A DNA stretch of 64,000 nucleotides from Burkholderiales bacterium Ga0077547 (GTDB lineage: Bacteria; Pseudomonadota; Gammaproteobacteria; Burkholderiales; Burkholderiaceae_C). Location: assembly GCA_001464195.1 (NCBI GenBank), contig LNEY01000002.1, forward strand, positions 37,392-101,391, given 5' to 3'. Position 1 is the first letter of the stretch. Every line of letters starts with the position of its first letter. A program made the translations under genes and the position numbers. The notes beneath the pieces were generated by a model. The model was not told the origin of the DNA. It was given only the letters and a program-made list of their open reading frames with translations, and made no database searches. Positions 36,110 through 45,600 of this stretch are shown here, in pieces.

Positions 36110-36550
36110 TCAGACGACCAGGGCGGTGGCGAGCGCCTGTGCCGTGGCGCGCGAGTCGATCATCAGGTTCAGATCGATGGCGCCCACCCGCATCACCAGG
36201 CGCCGGGTTTCACCAGTCGCATCGAGCGGCAACACGTCGAGACTGCTTGCAGGCAGTTGAACACCATCGGCGAGATCGACTTCGGCGATCGGGCGCAGGT
36301 CAGTGCGCTTGGGGGCGCAGGCTTCGGACGACTCCATCAGCGCCTGCAGCAACTGCCGCAGCATGATGTCGTCCAGTTCGAGATCGAGATCACCGTCAGG
36401 CAGTTGCAGTCGAATGGCGAAGGCCTTGCCGTCGTTCGAAGGCCACGCCATCACGATGCCCTGGAGCGGCTTGGGATTGGGTCCGGTGTTTTCCATGGGC
36501 AAGACTGCCGCGTGTTGCGTGACAGGTAGGAGTGGTTGATTGCCCAACAT
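36110..36550 (-). CDS. hypothetical protein
   Basis: 146 residues, no signal peptide or helix long enough to cross a membrane. I do not recognise it. The central part is acidic (LPDGDLDLELDDIMLRQLLQ), the end hydrophobic and alternating (RLVMRVGAIDLNLMIDSR), which suggests a small alpha/beta protein. AGGA lies about ten bases before the ATG; an inner ATG at 36496 is possible. It is convergent with the damaged porin and 61 bases downstream of a GST gene. Confidence 0.6.
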   Translation of the reverse strand: MLGNQPLLPVTQHAAVLPMENTGPNPKPLQGIVMAWPSNDGKAFAIRLQLPDGDLDLELDDIMLRQLLQALMESSEACAPKRTDLRPIAEVDLADGVQLPASSLDVLPLDATGETRRLVMRVGAIDLNLMIDSRATAQALATALVV

Positions 36551-36611
36551 CGTGCCACGATCCTCGACTGCGGGGACTCACCGTTAACCCGTGAACGAGG
36601 GCGGGCATTCG

Positions 36612-37271
36612 TCACTGGGTGACGATCTTCTTCGCGTACTCGGTGACCTCCTTCGGCACGAAAGGCTCAGGGATCTCGATGCCGCGCTGGCAGGCGGGCC
36701 GCGCTGCCATCAGATCGATCCAGCGCTTCAGATGCGGCAGGTCGTCGACGGCGACGCCGGCCCAGTCGTGCAGGTGCACCCACGACCAGTGCGCGATGTC
36801 GGCGATGCTGAAGTCATCGACCAGGTATTCATGGTCCTTCAGGCGGGTGTCGAGCACGGTGTACAGCCGTTTCGTTTCCTTCTGGTAGCGCTCGATCACC
36901 GACGGGATCTTTTCGGGGAAATAGCGGAAGAACACATTCGCCTGGCCCTGCATGGGCCCGACGCCGCCCATCTGGAACATCAGCCACTGGATCACCTGCG
37001 AGCGCGGCTTCATCGCCTGCGGCATCAACCGGCCGGTCTTCTCGGCCAAATAGATCAGGATGGCACCCGACTCGAACACCGCAAAGTCGCCCTCGTCGCG
37101 ATCGACGATGGTCGGGATGCGGCCATTCGGGTTGAGCTTCAGGTACTCGGGCTGCTTCTGCTCCTGCAGGCCCAGCTTGATTGGGTGCAGCGTGTAGGGC
37201 AGGCCAAGCTCTTCGAGCGCGATGGAGGCTTTCCAGCCGTTGGGAGTGGCAGAGGTGTAAAGGTCGATCAT
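36612..37271 (-). CDS. glutathione S-transferase (YfcG/YghU-like)
   Basis: 219 residues. The N-terminal thioredoxin-fold part has [20 protein letters not shown] and the glutathione-binding NPNGRIPTI and [13 protein letters not shown]; the helical C-terminal part has [13 protein letters not shown]. The asparagine in TPNG matches the Nu-class YfcG/YghU, which have disulfide-bond reductase activity. It stands alone. Confidence 0.9.
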   Translation of the reverse strand: MIDLYTSATPNGWKASIALEELGLPYTLHPIKLGLQEQKQPEYLKLNPNGRIPTIVDRDEGDFAVFESGAILIYLAEKTGRLMPQAMKPRSQVIQWLMFQMGGVGPMQGQANVFFRYFPEKIPSVIERYQKETKRLYTVLDTRLKDHEYLVDDFSIADIAHWSWVHLHDWAGVAVDDLPHLKRWIDLMAARPACQRGIEIPEPFVPKEVTEYAKKIVTQ

Positions 37272-37367
37272 GGGTGGCCTGTGGGGTTGGAACGGTAGCC
37301 GGGACAGCGGATGCCATCCGTCGAAGCGATGAACTCCTTCGTTATACCCGCCGAGGGTTCGCGTGGC

Positions 37368-38441
37368 TCAGCCGGCGGGCGCCACCTGCACCTGGTCGCG
37401 TCCGGCGCCCTTCGCGGCGTAAAGCGCCTCATCGGCGGCGATGACGAGTGAGTTCATCTCCTGGGTGGTCGTCGGCAGCGCTGTGGCCACGCCGACGCTC
37501 ACCGTGACCGCGCGCAGCGGCCAGATGGCATTGGCGACGGCGCCGCGCACGCGCTGGGCCACTGCTTCGGCGGCCGTGGCATCCGATTCAGGCAGGATCA
37601 CCGCGAATTCCTCGCCGCCATAACGCGCCAGCAGATCGTGTTCGCGCAACGCGCCGCCGATCAGCTTGACCAGACGCATCAGCACCAGGTCGCCGGCCGG
37701 GTGGCCGAAGCGGTCGTTGAAGCGCTTGAAATGATCGACGTCGATCATCAGCAGACTCAGGGGCCGCTGGTGGCGAGCCAGCCGCTTCCATTCGGCGTGC
37801 AGGCGCAGGGTGAAGGCACGGCGATTGGCCGTGGCAGTCAAGGCATCCGTCAGGTTGCGCTGCTCGGAGGCCAGCAGGTTGCGTCGCAATTCCAGCTGCA
37901 CCATGGTCTGCCGCGCCAGCGCCTGCAGGGCCGCCTGCTGGCCTTCGGTGAGCGATTGCGGCTTGCGGTCCACCACGCACAGCGTGCCGATGGCGTGCCC
38001 TTCTGGCGTGACCAGCGGTGCCCCCGCATAGAAGCGAACATTCGGCCCTCCGGTCACCAACGGGTTGTCGGCAAAGCGGCTGTCCTGCGTGGCATCGGGC
38101 ACCAGCAGCAGCTGGTCGGGGTGCAGGATGGCGTGCGGGCAAAAAGCCAGCTCGCGCGGGAGTTCCGTGGCCTCCAGGCCAACGCGCGACTTGAACCACT
38201 GTCGATCCGTCTCGATGAGCGAGATCATGGCCATCGGCGTGTTGCAGATCATCGCCGCCAGCATCGTCATGTCGTCGTAGCTCTGCTCGGACGAGGTGTC
38301 GAGCAGCTCGAACTCCATCAAGGCCGCGATGCGCTCGGCCTCGTTGGCGGGCAGGGGCGCTGCCCGCCCACCGCCCGCCCCTGCCGCGCGAGGCGCGGGC
38401 GGTGCGTCGGGGGTGCCTATGTCTTCCGTCGCCATCGCCAT
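37368..38441 (-). CDS. GAF-GGDEF diguanylate cyclase
   Basis: 357 residues. A GAF domain at about 50-185 (DRQWFKSRVGL, GTLCVVDRKP) is followed by a GGDEF domain. The active site is GGEEF at 275-279, so cyclic-di-GMP synthesis is expected. The inhibitory I-site RxxD is present as R266-E-H-D269, five residues before it, implying product feedback. The N-terminal 35 residues are Ala/Gly/Pro-rich. No membrane helix is seen. It probably links a cytoplasmic signal to surface growth or polysaccharide output. Confidence 0.92.
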   Translation of the reverse strand: MAMATEDIGTPDAPPAPRAAGAGGGRAAPLPANEAERIAALMEFELLDTSSEQSYDDMTMLAAMICNTPMAMISLIETDRQWFKSRVGLEATELPRELAFCPHAILHPDQLLLVPDATQDSRFADNPLVTGGPNVRFYAGAPLVTPEGHAIGTLCVVDRKPQSLTEGQQAALQALARQTMVQLELRRNLLASEQRNLTDALTATANRRAFTLRLHAEWKRLARHQRPLSLLMIDVDHFKRFNDRFGHPAGDLVLMRLVKLIGGALREHDLLARYGGEEFAVILPESDATAAEAVAQRVRGAVANAIWPLRAVTVSVGVATALPTTTQEMNSLVIAADEALYAAKGAGRDQVQVAPAG

Positions 38442-38543
38442 GCTCCTGGTCTGTCAAACACACTGTCGAACGCTGTTCACAGGCATCGACGGTGCCCTCC
38501 CACAACGCTGCCGGTCAGTTCACGAAGTTCATGCGCGGCCTAC

Positions 38544-39404
38544 TCAGCCGAACACGATGGTGCGGTGGCCGTTGACCAGAATGCGATCTTCCAGGTGGTT
38601 ACGCAAGCCACGCGCCAGTACCGCCTTTTCGACGTCCTTGCCGCAGCGCACCAGGTCTTCGATCGAATCGCTGTGGTCGATGCGCATCACGTCCTGCTCG
38701 ATGATCGGGCCTTCGTCCAGGTCCTCGGTCACGTAATGGCAGGTGGCGCCGATCAGCTTGACGCCTCGGTCCCAGGCCTGGTGGTAGGGCTTGGCCCCGG
38801 CGAAGCTGGGCAGAAAACTGTGGTGGATGTTGATGATCTGCCCCGGGTACTTGCGGCACAGCGACGGCGGCAGGATCTGCATGTAGCGCGCCAGGACCAT
38901 CGTATCGGCGCCGCTGGACTCGAACAACGCTTCCAGCTTGGCAAAAGCTTCGGGCTTGTTCTCCTTCGTGACCGGGATGTGGTGGAAGGCAATGCCATGC
39001 CATTCGACCAATCCGCGGAAGACCTCGTGATTCGACGCGACACCGACGATGTCGACATCGAGCTCCTTGCTCTGCCAGCGAGCCAGCAAGTCGTACAGGC
39101 AATGCTCTTGCGTCGACACCATCAGCAGCACGCGTCGCTTTACCGCGCTGTCGCTGGTGCGCCAGTCCATGTCGAACTCGGCCGCCAGCGGGGAAAAACG
39201 GTGCCGCAGCTCGGCGTGATCGAAGGGCAGCGAGTCGGCCTTGACCTCCAGGCGCATGAAATAGCGCGCCGAATCGGCATCGGCATGCTGATTGGAGCTG
39301 AGGATCCAGCCCCCCAGATCAGCGAAGAAGCCCGTGACGCGGGCGACGATGCCCACGCGGTCGGGGCAAGAGAAAGTCAGCGTGTAGTGATGGGGGCGGC
39401 TCAT
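38544..39404 (-). CDS. purU: formyltetrahydrofolate deformylase
   Basis: 286 residues. An N-terminal ACT domain (YTLTFSCPDRVGIVARVTGF) precedes the formyltransferase-like catalytic domain with NIHHSFLPSFAGAKPYHQA and GATCHYVTEDLDEGPIIEQD. It hydrolyses 10-formyl-THF to formate and THF, feeding formate to PurT and balancing one-carbon units. It is divergent from pyruvate carboxylase, 187 bases apart. Upstream, TTGACG and GATACT on the minus strand are possible promoter boxes with a long spacer. Confidence 0.94.
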   Translation of the reverse strand: MSRPHHYTLTFSCPDRVGIVARVTGFFADLGGWILSSNQHADADSARYFMRLEVKADSLPFDHAELRHRFSPLAAEFDMDWRTSDSAVKRRVLLMVSTQEHCLYDLLARWQSKELDVDIVGVASNHEVFRGLVEWHGIAFHHIPVTKENKPEAFAKLEALFESSGADTMVLARYMQILPPSLCRKYPGQIINIHHSFLPSFAGAKPYHQAWDRGVKLIGATCHYVTEDLDEGPIIEQDVMRIDHSDSIEDLVRCGKDVEKAVLARGLRNHLEDRILVNGHRTIVFG

Positions 39405-39591
39405 GGCGTCGGTGAGAATTGATTGAGTATCCTTACATGTTTTGCGCCATCGTCAACTCGCCAAGAACGGCTTGAAACCGTTGCATTTGGCGACTTGCCG
39501 GCATTCCGCTTGCATACAGGACCACCCACGGATCGGTGAAGCCCTGTTGCAACACCCACCCGCTCCTATCCATTGCAGCCAAGGCCGCCCG

Positions 39592-42500
39592 ATGACTCAC
39601 AGCCCGATCCGCTCGATCCTGATCGCCAACCGCTCGGAGATCGCGATCCGCGTGATGCGCGCCGCCTCCGAGATGCGCATCCGCACGGTGGCGATCTACT
39701 CGCAGCAGGACCGCCAGGCGCTGCACCGCTTCAAGGCCGACGAAAGCTACATGGTCGGCGAAGGCCAGAAGCCGCTGGCCGCGTACCTCGATGGCGAGGA
39801 CATCCTGCGCATCGCCAAGCACGCTGGCGCTGATGCGATCCACCCCGGCTACGGTTTCCTGTCCGAAAACCCCGAATTCGCCGACGCGGTGATTGCGGCC
39901 GGCATCCGCTGGATCGGCCCATCGCCTGACGTGATGCGCACGCTCGGCAACAAGGTCGCCGCGCGCCATGCCGCCGTGGCCGCCGGTGTACAGGTCATGC
40001 CCGCGACGCCGCCACTGCCGCTGGATGTGGCCGAATGCGCGAAGCTGGCAGCAGGCATCGGTTACCCGGTGATGCTGAAGGCGAGCTGGGGCGGCGGCGG
40101 TCGCGGCATGCGGGTCATCGAGAACGAAGGCGAGCTCGCTGCATCGCTGCAGGCCTCGCGGCGCGAGGCGCTGGCCGCCTTCGGCAACGACGAGGTGTAC
40201 TTCGAGAAGCTGATCCGCCGCGCGCGCCATGTCGAAGTGCAGATCCTCGGCGACACGCATGGCAACCTGGTGCACCTGCACGAGCGCGACTGCACCGTGC
40301 AGCGGCGTAACCAGAAGGTGGTCGAGCGTGCGCCGGCGCCGTACCTCGACGCCGCAGGGCGCGCCGCCCTGTGCGGCAGCGCGCTGCGGCTGATGCGCTC
40401 GGTCGGCTACACCCATGCGGGCACGGTCGAATTCCTGATGGATGCCGACGACGGCAAGTGCTACTTCATCGAGGTCAATCCACGCATCCAGGTCGAGCAC
40501 ACGGTGACCGAGATGATCACTGGCGTCGACATCGTCAAGGCACAGATCCGCATCACCGAAGGCGGCCACATCGGCGTGACCGAAGGTTCGGCCGAAGCAG
40601 CGACCGGCCTGCACCCGACTGGTGTGCCGCCGCAGGAGAAGATCCCGCTGAACGGCCACGCGCTGCAATGCCGCGTCACCACCGAAGACCCGGAAAACGG
40701 CTTCCTGCCCGACTACGGCCGATTGGCCGCCTACCGCAGCGCGGCGGGCTTCGGCATCCGGCTGGATGCCGGCACGGCCTACGGCGGCGCGGTCATCACG
40801 CCCTATTACGACTCGCTGCTGGTCAAGGTCACCGCCTGGGCCCCCACGCCCAATGAAACCATCCAGCGCATGGACCGCGCACTGCGCGAGTTCCGCATCC
40901 GCGGGGTGTCGACCAACCTGCAATTCCTCGAGAACCTGATCAACCACCCGACGTTCGGCAACGACGTCAAGGGCGAGCTGACCACCCGGTTCATCGAGAA
41001 CACACCGGAGTTGCTGGCCTTCGCCGCGCGGCGCGACCGCGCCACCAAGCTGCTGCGCTTCCTCGGCGAGGTGGCCGTCAACGGCAACCCCGAGGTCAAG
41101 GGCCGCACGCTGCCCGCGCTGCCGCTGCCCAAGCCGGTGCTACCGAAGATCGATGCGGCTTCGCCGATTCCGGATGGCAGCCGCCAGCGCCTGCAAGCGC
41201 TCGGCCCTGCCGGATTTGCGCAATGGATGCTGGCGCAAAAGCAGGTGCTGATCACCGACACCACGATGCGCGACGCGCACCAGTCGCTGCTGGCGACCCG
41301 CATGCGCACCGCCGACATGCTGCCGATCGCGCCGTACTACGCCCGCGAGCTGTCAGGGCTGTTCTCGCTCGAATGCTGGGGTGGCGCAACCTTCGACGTG
41401 GCCTTGCGCTTCCTGAAGGAAGACCCGTGGCAGCGCCTCGCACAACTGCGTGCGCAAGTACCGAACGTGCTGTTCCAGATGCTGCTGCGCGGTTCCAACG
41501 CAGTGGGCTACACCAACTACGCCGACAACGTGGTGCGCCACTTCGTGCAGCAGGCGGCAACGAATGGCGTCGACCTGTTCCGGGTCTTCGATTCTCTGAA
41601 CTGGGTCGAGAACATGCGGGTGGCCATCGACGCCGTCGTCGAGAACGGTGGGCTGTGTGAGGGAGCGATCTGCTACACCGGCGACCTGTTCGACGGTGCT
41701 CGGCCCAAATACGACCTGAAGTACTACCTCGGCATCGCCCGCGAGTTGCAGAAGGCCGGTGTGCACCTGCTGGCGATCAAGGACATGGCCGGCATCTGCC
41801 GCCCCCGCGCAGCGGCGGCGCTGGTGAAGGCGCTGAAGGCCGAAACCGGGCTGCCGGTGCACTTCCACACCCACGACACCAGCGGCGCGGCTGCGGCCTC
41901 GGTGCTGGCCGCGATCGAAGCCGGCTGCGATGCGGTCGATGGTGCGCTGGATGCCATGAGTGGCTTGACCTCGCAGCCCAACCTGTCGTCGATCGCGGCC
42001 GCGTTGGCCGGCACCGAGCGCGACCCGGGCCTGTCGCAAGGCGCGCTGCATGCGGCGTCGATGTACTGGGAAGGCGTGCGCCGCTTCTATTCGCCGTTCG
42101 AGTCCGAAATCCGCTCCGGCACCGCCGATGTCTACCGCCACGAGATGCCCGGCGGCCAGTACACCAACCTGCGTGAGCAGGCCCGCTCGCTCGGCATTGC
42201 GCACCGCTGGACCGAGGTATCGCAGACCTATGCCGATGTGAACCGGCTGTTCGGCGACATCGTGAAAGTGACACCCACCTCCAAGGTCGTCGGCGACATG
42301 GCGCTGATGATGGTTGCCAGCGACCTGACCCCTGCCGAGGTGACCGACCCGGCACGCGAGGTGGCTTTCCCGGAATCGGTGGTGTCACTGTTCAAGGGCG
42401 AGCTCGGCTTCCCGCCCGATGGTTTCCCGGCTGCCCTGAGCCGCAAGGTGCTGAAGCTGGCCGACAGCGACCAGCCGCCGGTGCCGTACCGGCCTGGCGA

Positions 42501-43104
42501 CCGGCTGCCACCGGTCGATCTGGAAGCGGCCCGCGCCAAGGCCGCCGCAGACTGTGAGCAGCCGATCGATGACCGCCAGCTGGCCTCGTACCTGATGTAC
42601 CCGAAGCTGATGCGCGACTTCTGCGAGTACACGAAGCTGAATGGCGACACCTCGATGCTGCCGACGCCGGTGTTCTTTTACGGCGCGCAGCCGCAGCAGG
42701 AGCTGGCGGTCGAGATCGACCCGGGCAAGACGCTGCTGGTCGCGCTGCAGTCGGTTGCGCCCGACGGCGACGTGGCACAGAAGGTCCAGTTCGAACTCAA
42801 CGGCCAGTCGCGCACGGTTCGTGTGCTGCGCCCTGACGCGGGCGACGCCGCCAAGGGCCGCCCTGTTGCCGATCCGTCCAACCCGATGCATGTCGCCGCA
42901 CCGATGCCAGGCGGGATCGTCAGCGTCGCGGTCAAGGTGGGCCAGCGTGTGAGTGCCGGCAGCACGCTGCTCGCGCTGGAGGCGATGAAGATGGAAACCC
43001 ATGTCGCTGCCGAGCGCGATGCCGAGATTGAGGCGGTGCTGGTCGCCCCGGGCGACCGGGTGCAGGCGAAGGATCTGCTGATCGTATTGAAGGCGGTGGG
43101 CTGA
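39592..43104 (+). CDS. pyc: pyruvate carboxylase
   Basis: 1170 residues, single-chain type. It makes oxaloacetate from pyruvate, bicarbonate and ATP. Biotin carboxylase domain (about 1-460): IANRSEIAIRVMRA, the ATP loop KASWGGGGRGMR, and EVNPRIQVEHTVTE. Carboxyltransferase domain (about 540-820): TTMRDAHQSLLATRMRT and FHTHDTSGA. The C-terminal biotinyl domain has ALEAMKMETH with biotin lysine K1133. The start at ATG 39592 fits the family; the frame opens 50 codons earlier. With pckG at 59.3 kb it forms the pyruvate-oxaloacetate-PEP loop. Confidence 0.95.
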   Translation: MTHSPIRSILIANRSEIAIRVMRAASEMRIRTVAIYSQQDRQALHRFKADESYMVGEGQKPLAAYLDGEDILRIAKHAGADAIHPGYGFLSENPEFADAVIAAGIRWIGPSPDVMRTLGNKVAARHAAVAAGVQVMPATPPLPLDVAECAKLAAGIGYPVMLKASWGGGGRGMRVIENEGELAASLQASRREALAAFGNDEVYFEKLIRRARHVEVQILGDTHGNLVHLHERDCTVQRRNQKVVERAPAPYLDAAGRAALCGSALRLMRSVGYTHAGTVEFLMDADDGKCYFIEVNPRIQVEHTVTEMITGVDIVKAQIRITEGGHIGVTEGSAEAATGLHPTGVPPQEKIPLNGHALQCRVTTEDPENGFLPDYGRLAAYRSAAGFGIRLDAGTAYGGAVITPYYDSLLVKVTAWAPTPNETIQRMDRALREFRIRGVSTNLQFLENLINHPTFGNDVKGELTTRFIENTPELLAFAARRDRATKLLRFLGEVAVNGNPEVKGRTLPALPLPKPVLPKIDAASPIPDGSRQRLQALGPAGFAQWMLAQKQVLITDTTMRDAHQSLLATRMRTADMLPIAPYYARELSGLFSLECWGGATFDVALRFLKEDPWQRLAQLRAQVPNVLFQMLLRGSNAVGYTNYADNVVRHFVQQAATNGVDLFRVFDSLNWVENMRVAIDAVVENGGLCEGAICYTGDLFDGARPKYDLKYYLGIARELQKAGVHLLAIKDMAGICRPRAAAALVKALKAETGLPVHFHTHDTSGAAAASVLAAIEAGCDAVDGALDAMSGLTSQPNLSSIAAALAGTERDPGLSQGALHAASMYWEGVRRFYSPFESEIRSGTADVYRHEMPGGQYTNLREQARSLGIAHRWTEVSQTYADVNRLFGDIVKVTPTSKVVGDMALMMVASDLTPAEVTDPAREVAFPESVVSLFKGELGFPPDGFPAALSRKVLKLADSDQPPVPYRPGDRLPPVDLEAARAKAAADCEQPIDDRQLASYLMYPKLMRDFCEYTKLNGDTSMLPTPVFFYGAQPQQELAVEIDPGKTLLVALQSVAPDGDVAQKVQFELNGQSRTVRVLRPDAGDAAKGRPVADPSNPMHVAAPMPGGIVSVAVKVGQRVSAGSTLLALEAMKMETHVAAERDAEIEAVLVAPGDRVQAKDLLIVLKAVG

Positions 43105-43143
43105 GGCGAGCCAACTCCTCACAGCTCAAAAGCGGAGGCTTCG

Positions 43144-43593
43144 ATGAAGTACCAGATTATTTTTTTAGGTATTTCGATGTTGCTCAGTGGATGTGCGACT
43201 GTGCCGTCCACCAAGGGTGAACTCATACAGGCAAGTCCAAGCAGTCAAAAATATTGTTATTCGGAGCCATTAGCGGAAGTAACACAGCGACTTCGGTCGT
43301 ACCTTTCCGCCTGCTATCGCCCCATGACGGTGAGTGGGTCGACTTTCGCCGCCGGAGTCATCATCCCTATTCAATCCAATATCGACTGGTCTGTGGAAGA
43401 AGAAGCGATAGCCTCAGGGACGAGATTTACAGTCAAGGGTCTTGGTAAATATGTCCTGTCAGCACAAGTGACGGGGCCGGAGCCAACCTGTTCAACGACC
43501 TTGCAGGCCTTTGCAGGCAACCAAGTTTGGACCAACAGGTTCGAAACACTCGATAAGGTGGCCAGAAACGAAAAAGCGGAGTGCCCGTACTGA
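43144..43593 (+). CDS. putative lipoprotein, AT-rich
   Basis: 149 residues. A short signal peptide ends in the lipobox LSGC (Cys17), so it should be lipid-anchored. Five further cysteines (YCYSE, SACYR, PTCST, AECPY) may form disulfides. I do not recognise the family. GGAGG lies five bases before the ATG. Base composition is well below that of pyc on its left, suggesting transfer. It stands between pyc and a VapBC module. Confidence 0.78.
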   Translation: MKYQIIFLGISMLLSGCATVPSTKGELIQASPSSQKYCYSEPLAEVTQRLRSYLSACYRPMTVSGSTFAAGVIIPIQSNIDWSVEEEAIASGTRFTVKGLGKYVLSAQVTGPEPTCSTTLQAFAGNQVWTNRFETLDKVARNEKAECPY

Positions 43594-43685
43594 AAAGTCC
43601 AGACCGACGCATGGGTTGGTTTCAAATGCGTCGATGGTCAAGCCTGCGGCCTGGGGCTTTGGCCCTTGAATGAACGCCTGGTCCC

Positions 43686-44084
43686 TCAGCGCGTCCAGTC
43701 CTGCAACACCAGACCGGCCACCTGGGCGAACGCCTGGTCGCTGGACACCAGCACCGCGTCGACGCTGAGTGCATGAGCTGCGATCAACAGGTCGAGCGGA
43801 GCTAGGGTTTTGCCCTTGCTCGCCAGGTCGGCCCGAGTGGTGCCATAGCGCTCGGCCGCCTGGTGATCCCACGGGAGCACATCGACCCGATGCAACAGCT
43901 CTCGCACCACCGCGTGCAATCGTTCAGCTGTGGGGCGCCGGGCCAGTCCGAACAGCAACTCGCCCTCGGTGATGCTCGACATGCACAGCGCCGCCATCGG
44001 CACTGCGATCACCCGTTGCGACACCACCGGATGCGCTCGGACCAAGTAGCTCACGGTGTTGGTGTCGAGCATGTAGCGGGTCAT
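43686..44084 (-). CDS. vapC: PIN-domain toxin VapC
   Basis: 132 residues, PIN-domain RNase. The acidic metal-binding residues are D7 in YMLDTNTV, E40-type in [12 protein letters not shown], and the late pair in [14 protein letters not shown] and SSDQAF. VapC toxins cut tRNA or rRNA when the antitoxin is lost. The ATG at 44084 overlaps the vapB stop (ATGA), the standard coupling of these pairs. Confidence 0.92.
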   Translation of the reverse strand: MTRYMLDTNTVSYLVRAHPVVSQRVIAVPMAALCMSSITEGELLFGLARRPTAERLHAVVRELLHRVDVLPWDHQAAERYGTTRADLASKGKTLAPLDLLIAAHALSVDAVLVSSDQAFAQVAGLVLQDWTR

Positions 44085-44347
44085 TCTTGCCAACCATCGA
44101 ACGGGTCACGCTCCTGCGCTGCTTGCTTGCGTTCCTTGGCGTCGAGGAAGCCTGACGAAGCATCTTTCGATACACGCTTTGCCGCCGCGAAGAAATCATC
44201 CCACGAGGTGGGGCGGCGCGACAGGATGATGTCGCCAGTCTCGGCGTCCCGGCGGATGAACACCTCCTTGGCGTCGAAGCGGAAGGCGACCGGCAGGCGA
44301 ACTGCCTGACTGCGTCCGTTGATGAAAAGTTTGGCAGTTTGGCTCAT
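44081..44347 (-). CDS. vapB: VapB/AbrB-type antitoxin
   Basis: 88 residues. The N-terminal swapped-hairpin DNA-binding domain reads [20 protein letters not shown], as in VapB antitoxins; the C-terminal part ([12 protein letters not shown] to the end) should wrap the toxin. AAGGTG precedes the ATG. The promoter region carries a palindrome (44366-44377) fit for autoregulation. Confidence 0.92.
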   Translation of the reverse strand: MSQTAKLFINGRSQAVRLPVAFRFDAKEVFIRRDAETGDIILSRRPTSWDDFFAAAKRVSKDASSGFLDAKERKQAAQERDPFDGWQE

Positions 44348-44365
44348 GGTGACACCTTTGCTGAA

Positions 44366-44377
44366 TGATAGATATCA
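44366..44377 (-). promoter_or_regulatory. candidate VapB operator
   Basis: TGATAGATATCA has perfect 5-base arms (TGATA, TATCA) and lies 19-30 bases upstream of the vapB ATG in an AT-rich stretch, where the VapBC complex would repress its own promoter. Confidence 0.5.
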
Positions 44378-44586
44378 AAGCATATGCCAACCCACTGAAT
44401 CTCGCCAGTGCTGGCACGAAAAGACGAGCGCATCGTCGGCGTGAAGCGCAAGACCGCCAGCACGCTGAGGCCAGTGATCTTGCGCGCTCAGGCCACTGCG
44501 CGCGCACCTGGCTGCCTAGCATGGTGTGACGGATCAGCACCCTGACCGTGCGGCCTACAGCGGCCATCAACACACCGGAGACCACC

Positions 44587-45087
44587 ATGCCATTGATCGA
44601 CATCACCTACCCAAAAGGCGCCCTGGGCGTCGACGCACTGAAGACCTTGGAGGCCACGCTGTGGTCGACCGCGCTGCGATGGGAAGCCATCGAAGCGACC
44701 GCGTCCAACGCGACCGTCGCCTGGGTCTACCTCGACGAGCGCCCACGGCAAAGCGTCAGCGTCGGCGGACGTCCGCTGACGCAGAACGTCTACCGAATCA
44801 ACGTTCGCGTGATGGCTGGCTTCATGGACCAGAAGCGCATTGACGGCCTGGCGCGCGAGCTGACCGATGCGGTCCTTGCAGCCGACGGCACCCCAGGAGA
44901 CGGCAGCGGCGCGCGGGTGTTTTGCGTCATCGAGGAAATCCCGAGCGGTTGCTGGAGCATCGACGGCACCACGTGGACGACGGTGTTCACAGCGGGCCAT
45001 CTCGGCCTTGACAAGCGGCGCGTCGAAGCGATGGGCCGTGCCATTGCCGAGCGACCGCGCATCGAGGTGATCGCGGAGCCAATCTGA
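44587..45087 (+). CDS. tautomerase-superfamily protein
   Basis: 166 residues. After removal of Met the chain begins PLIDITYPKGAL, giving the N-terminal proline that is the catalytic base in 4-oxalocrotonate tautomerases. The length is that of a fused double-unit type: the second half has RINVRVMAGFMDQKRIDGLA and CVIEEIPSGCWSIDG. GGAG lies six bases before the ATG. It is grouped with a cupin gene and faces an AraC regulator. The substrate cannot be told. Confidence 0.8.
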   Translation: MPLIDITYPKGALGVDALKTLEATLWSTALRWEAIEATASNATVAWVYLDERPRQSVSVGGRPLTQNVYRINVRVMAGFMDQKRIDGLARELTDAVLAADGTPGDGSGARVFCVIEEIPSGCWSIDGTTWTTVFTAGHLGLDKRRVEAMGRAIAERPRIEVIAEPI

Positions 45088-45162
45088 ATCCCACCAACCG
45101 ATAGATGCCACGTCGACGCGTCGCACATTCGCGAGGCGTCGACCCGGCAAGGAGACCCAGCG

Positions 45163-45600
45163 GTGCACATCAAACCGAAAGTAAAGGAAGAAGCGATTCA
45201 TCTCAGCGATCTGGCGTGGAAAGAATTTCCACCCACGCTGTCGAGCGGCGGCATCCGCTGGAAGATGCTGCACGCGTCGCCCGAAATGGGCGCGTGGACG
45301 GCCATTTTTGATTGCCCGGCCGGGTCGTCGTTCAACCCGCACTTTCACGTCGGGCCGGGCGAATACCTGCTGACGAAAGGACGCATGGATGTGCGTGGTG
45401 GCAGCGAGCACGGCGGTGACACGGTGCTCGCGCCCGCCTATGGATATGAGTCCGCCAACGCCCGTCACGACCAGACACAGTTCCCTGTCGACAGCGAGTT
45501 CTACATGACCTTTCTCGGCCCGCTGGCGTTCATCGACCCAGACGGCACGCCGATCGCGGTGGTCACCTGGGACGAAGCACAGCGGGCGTACGCGGGCTGA
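45163..45600 (+). CDS. cupin-domain protein (acetylacetone/dihydroxyacetophenone dioxygenase-like)
   Basis: 145 residues from a GTG with AAGGAG nine bases upstream. Cupin motif 1 is present as PHFHVGPGEYLLTKGRMDVRG, whose first two histidines and glutamate are metal ligands. It could be a non-heme iron dioxygenase or a non-enzymatic sensor. It follows the tautomerase gene by 75 bases, and its 3' end overlaps the convergent AraC gene by 38 bases. Confidence 0.75.
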   Translation: MHIKPKVKEEAIHLSDLAWKEFPPTLSSGGIRWKMLHASPEMGAWTAIFDCPAGSSFNPHFHVGPGEYLLTKGRMDVRGGSEHGGDTVLAPAYGYESANARHDQTQFPVDSEFYMTFLGPLAFIDPDGTPIAVVTWDEAQRAYAG

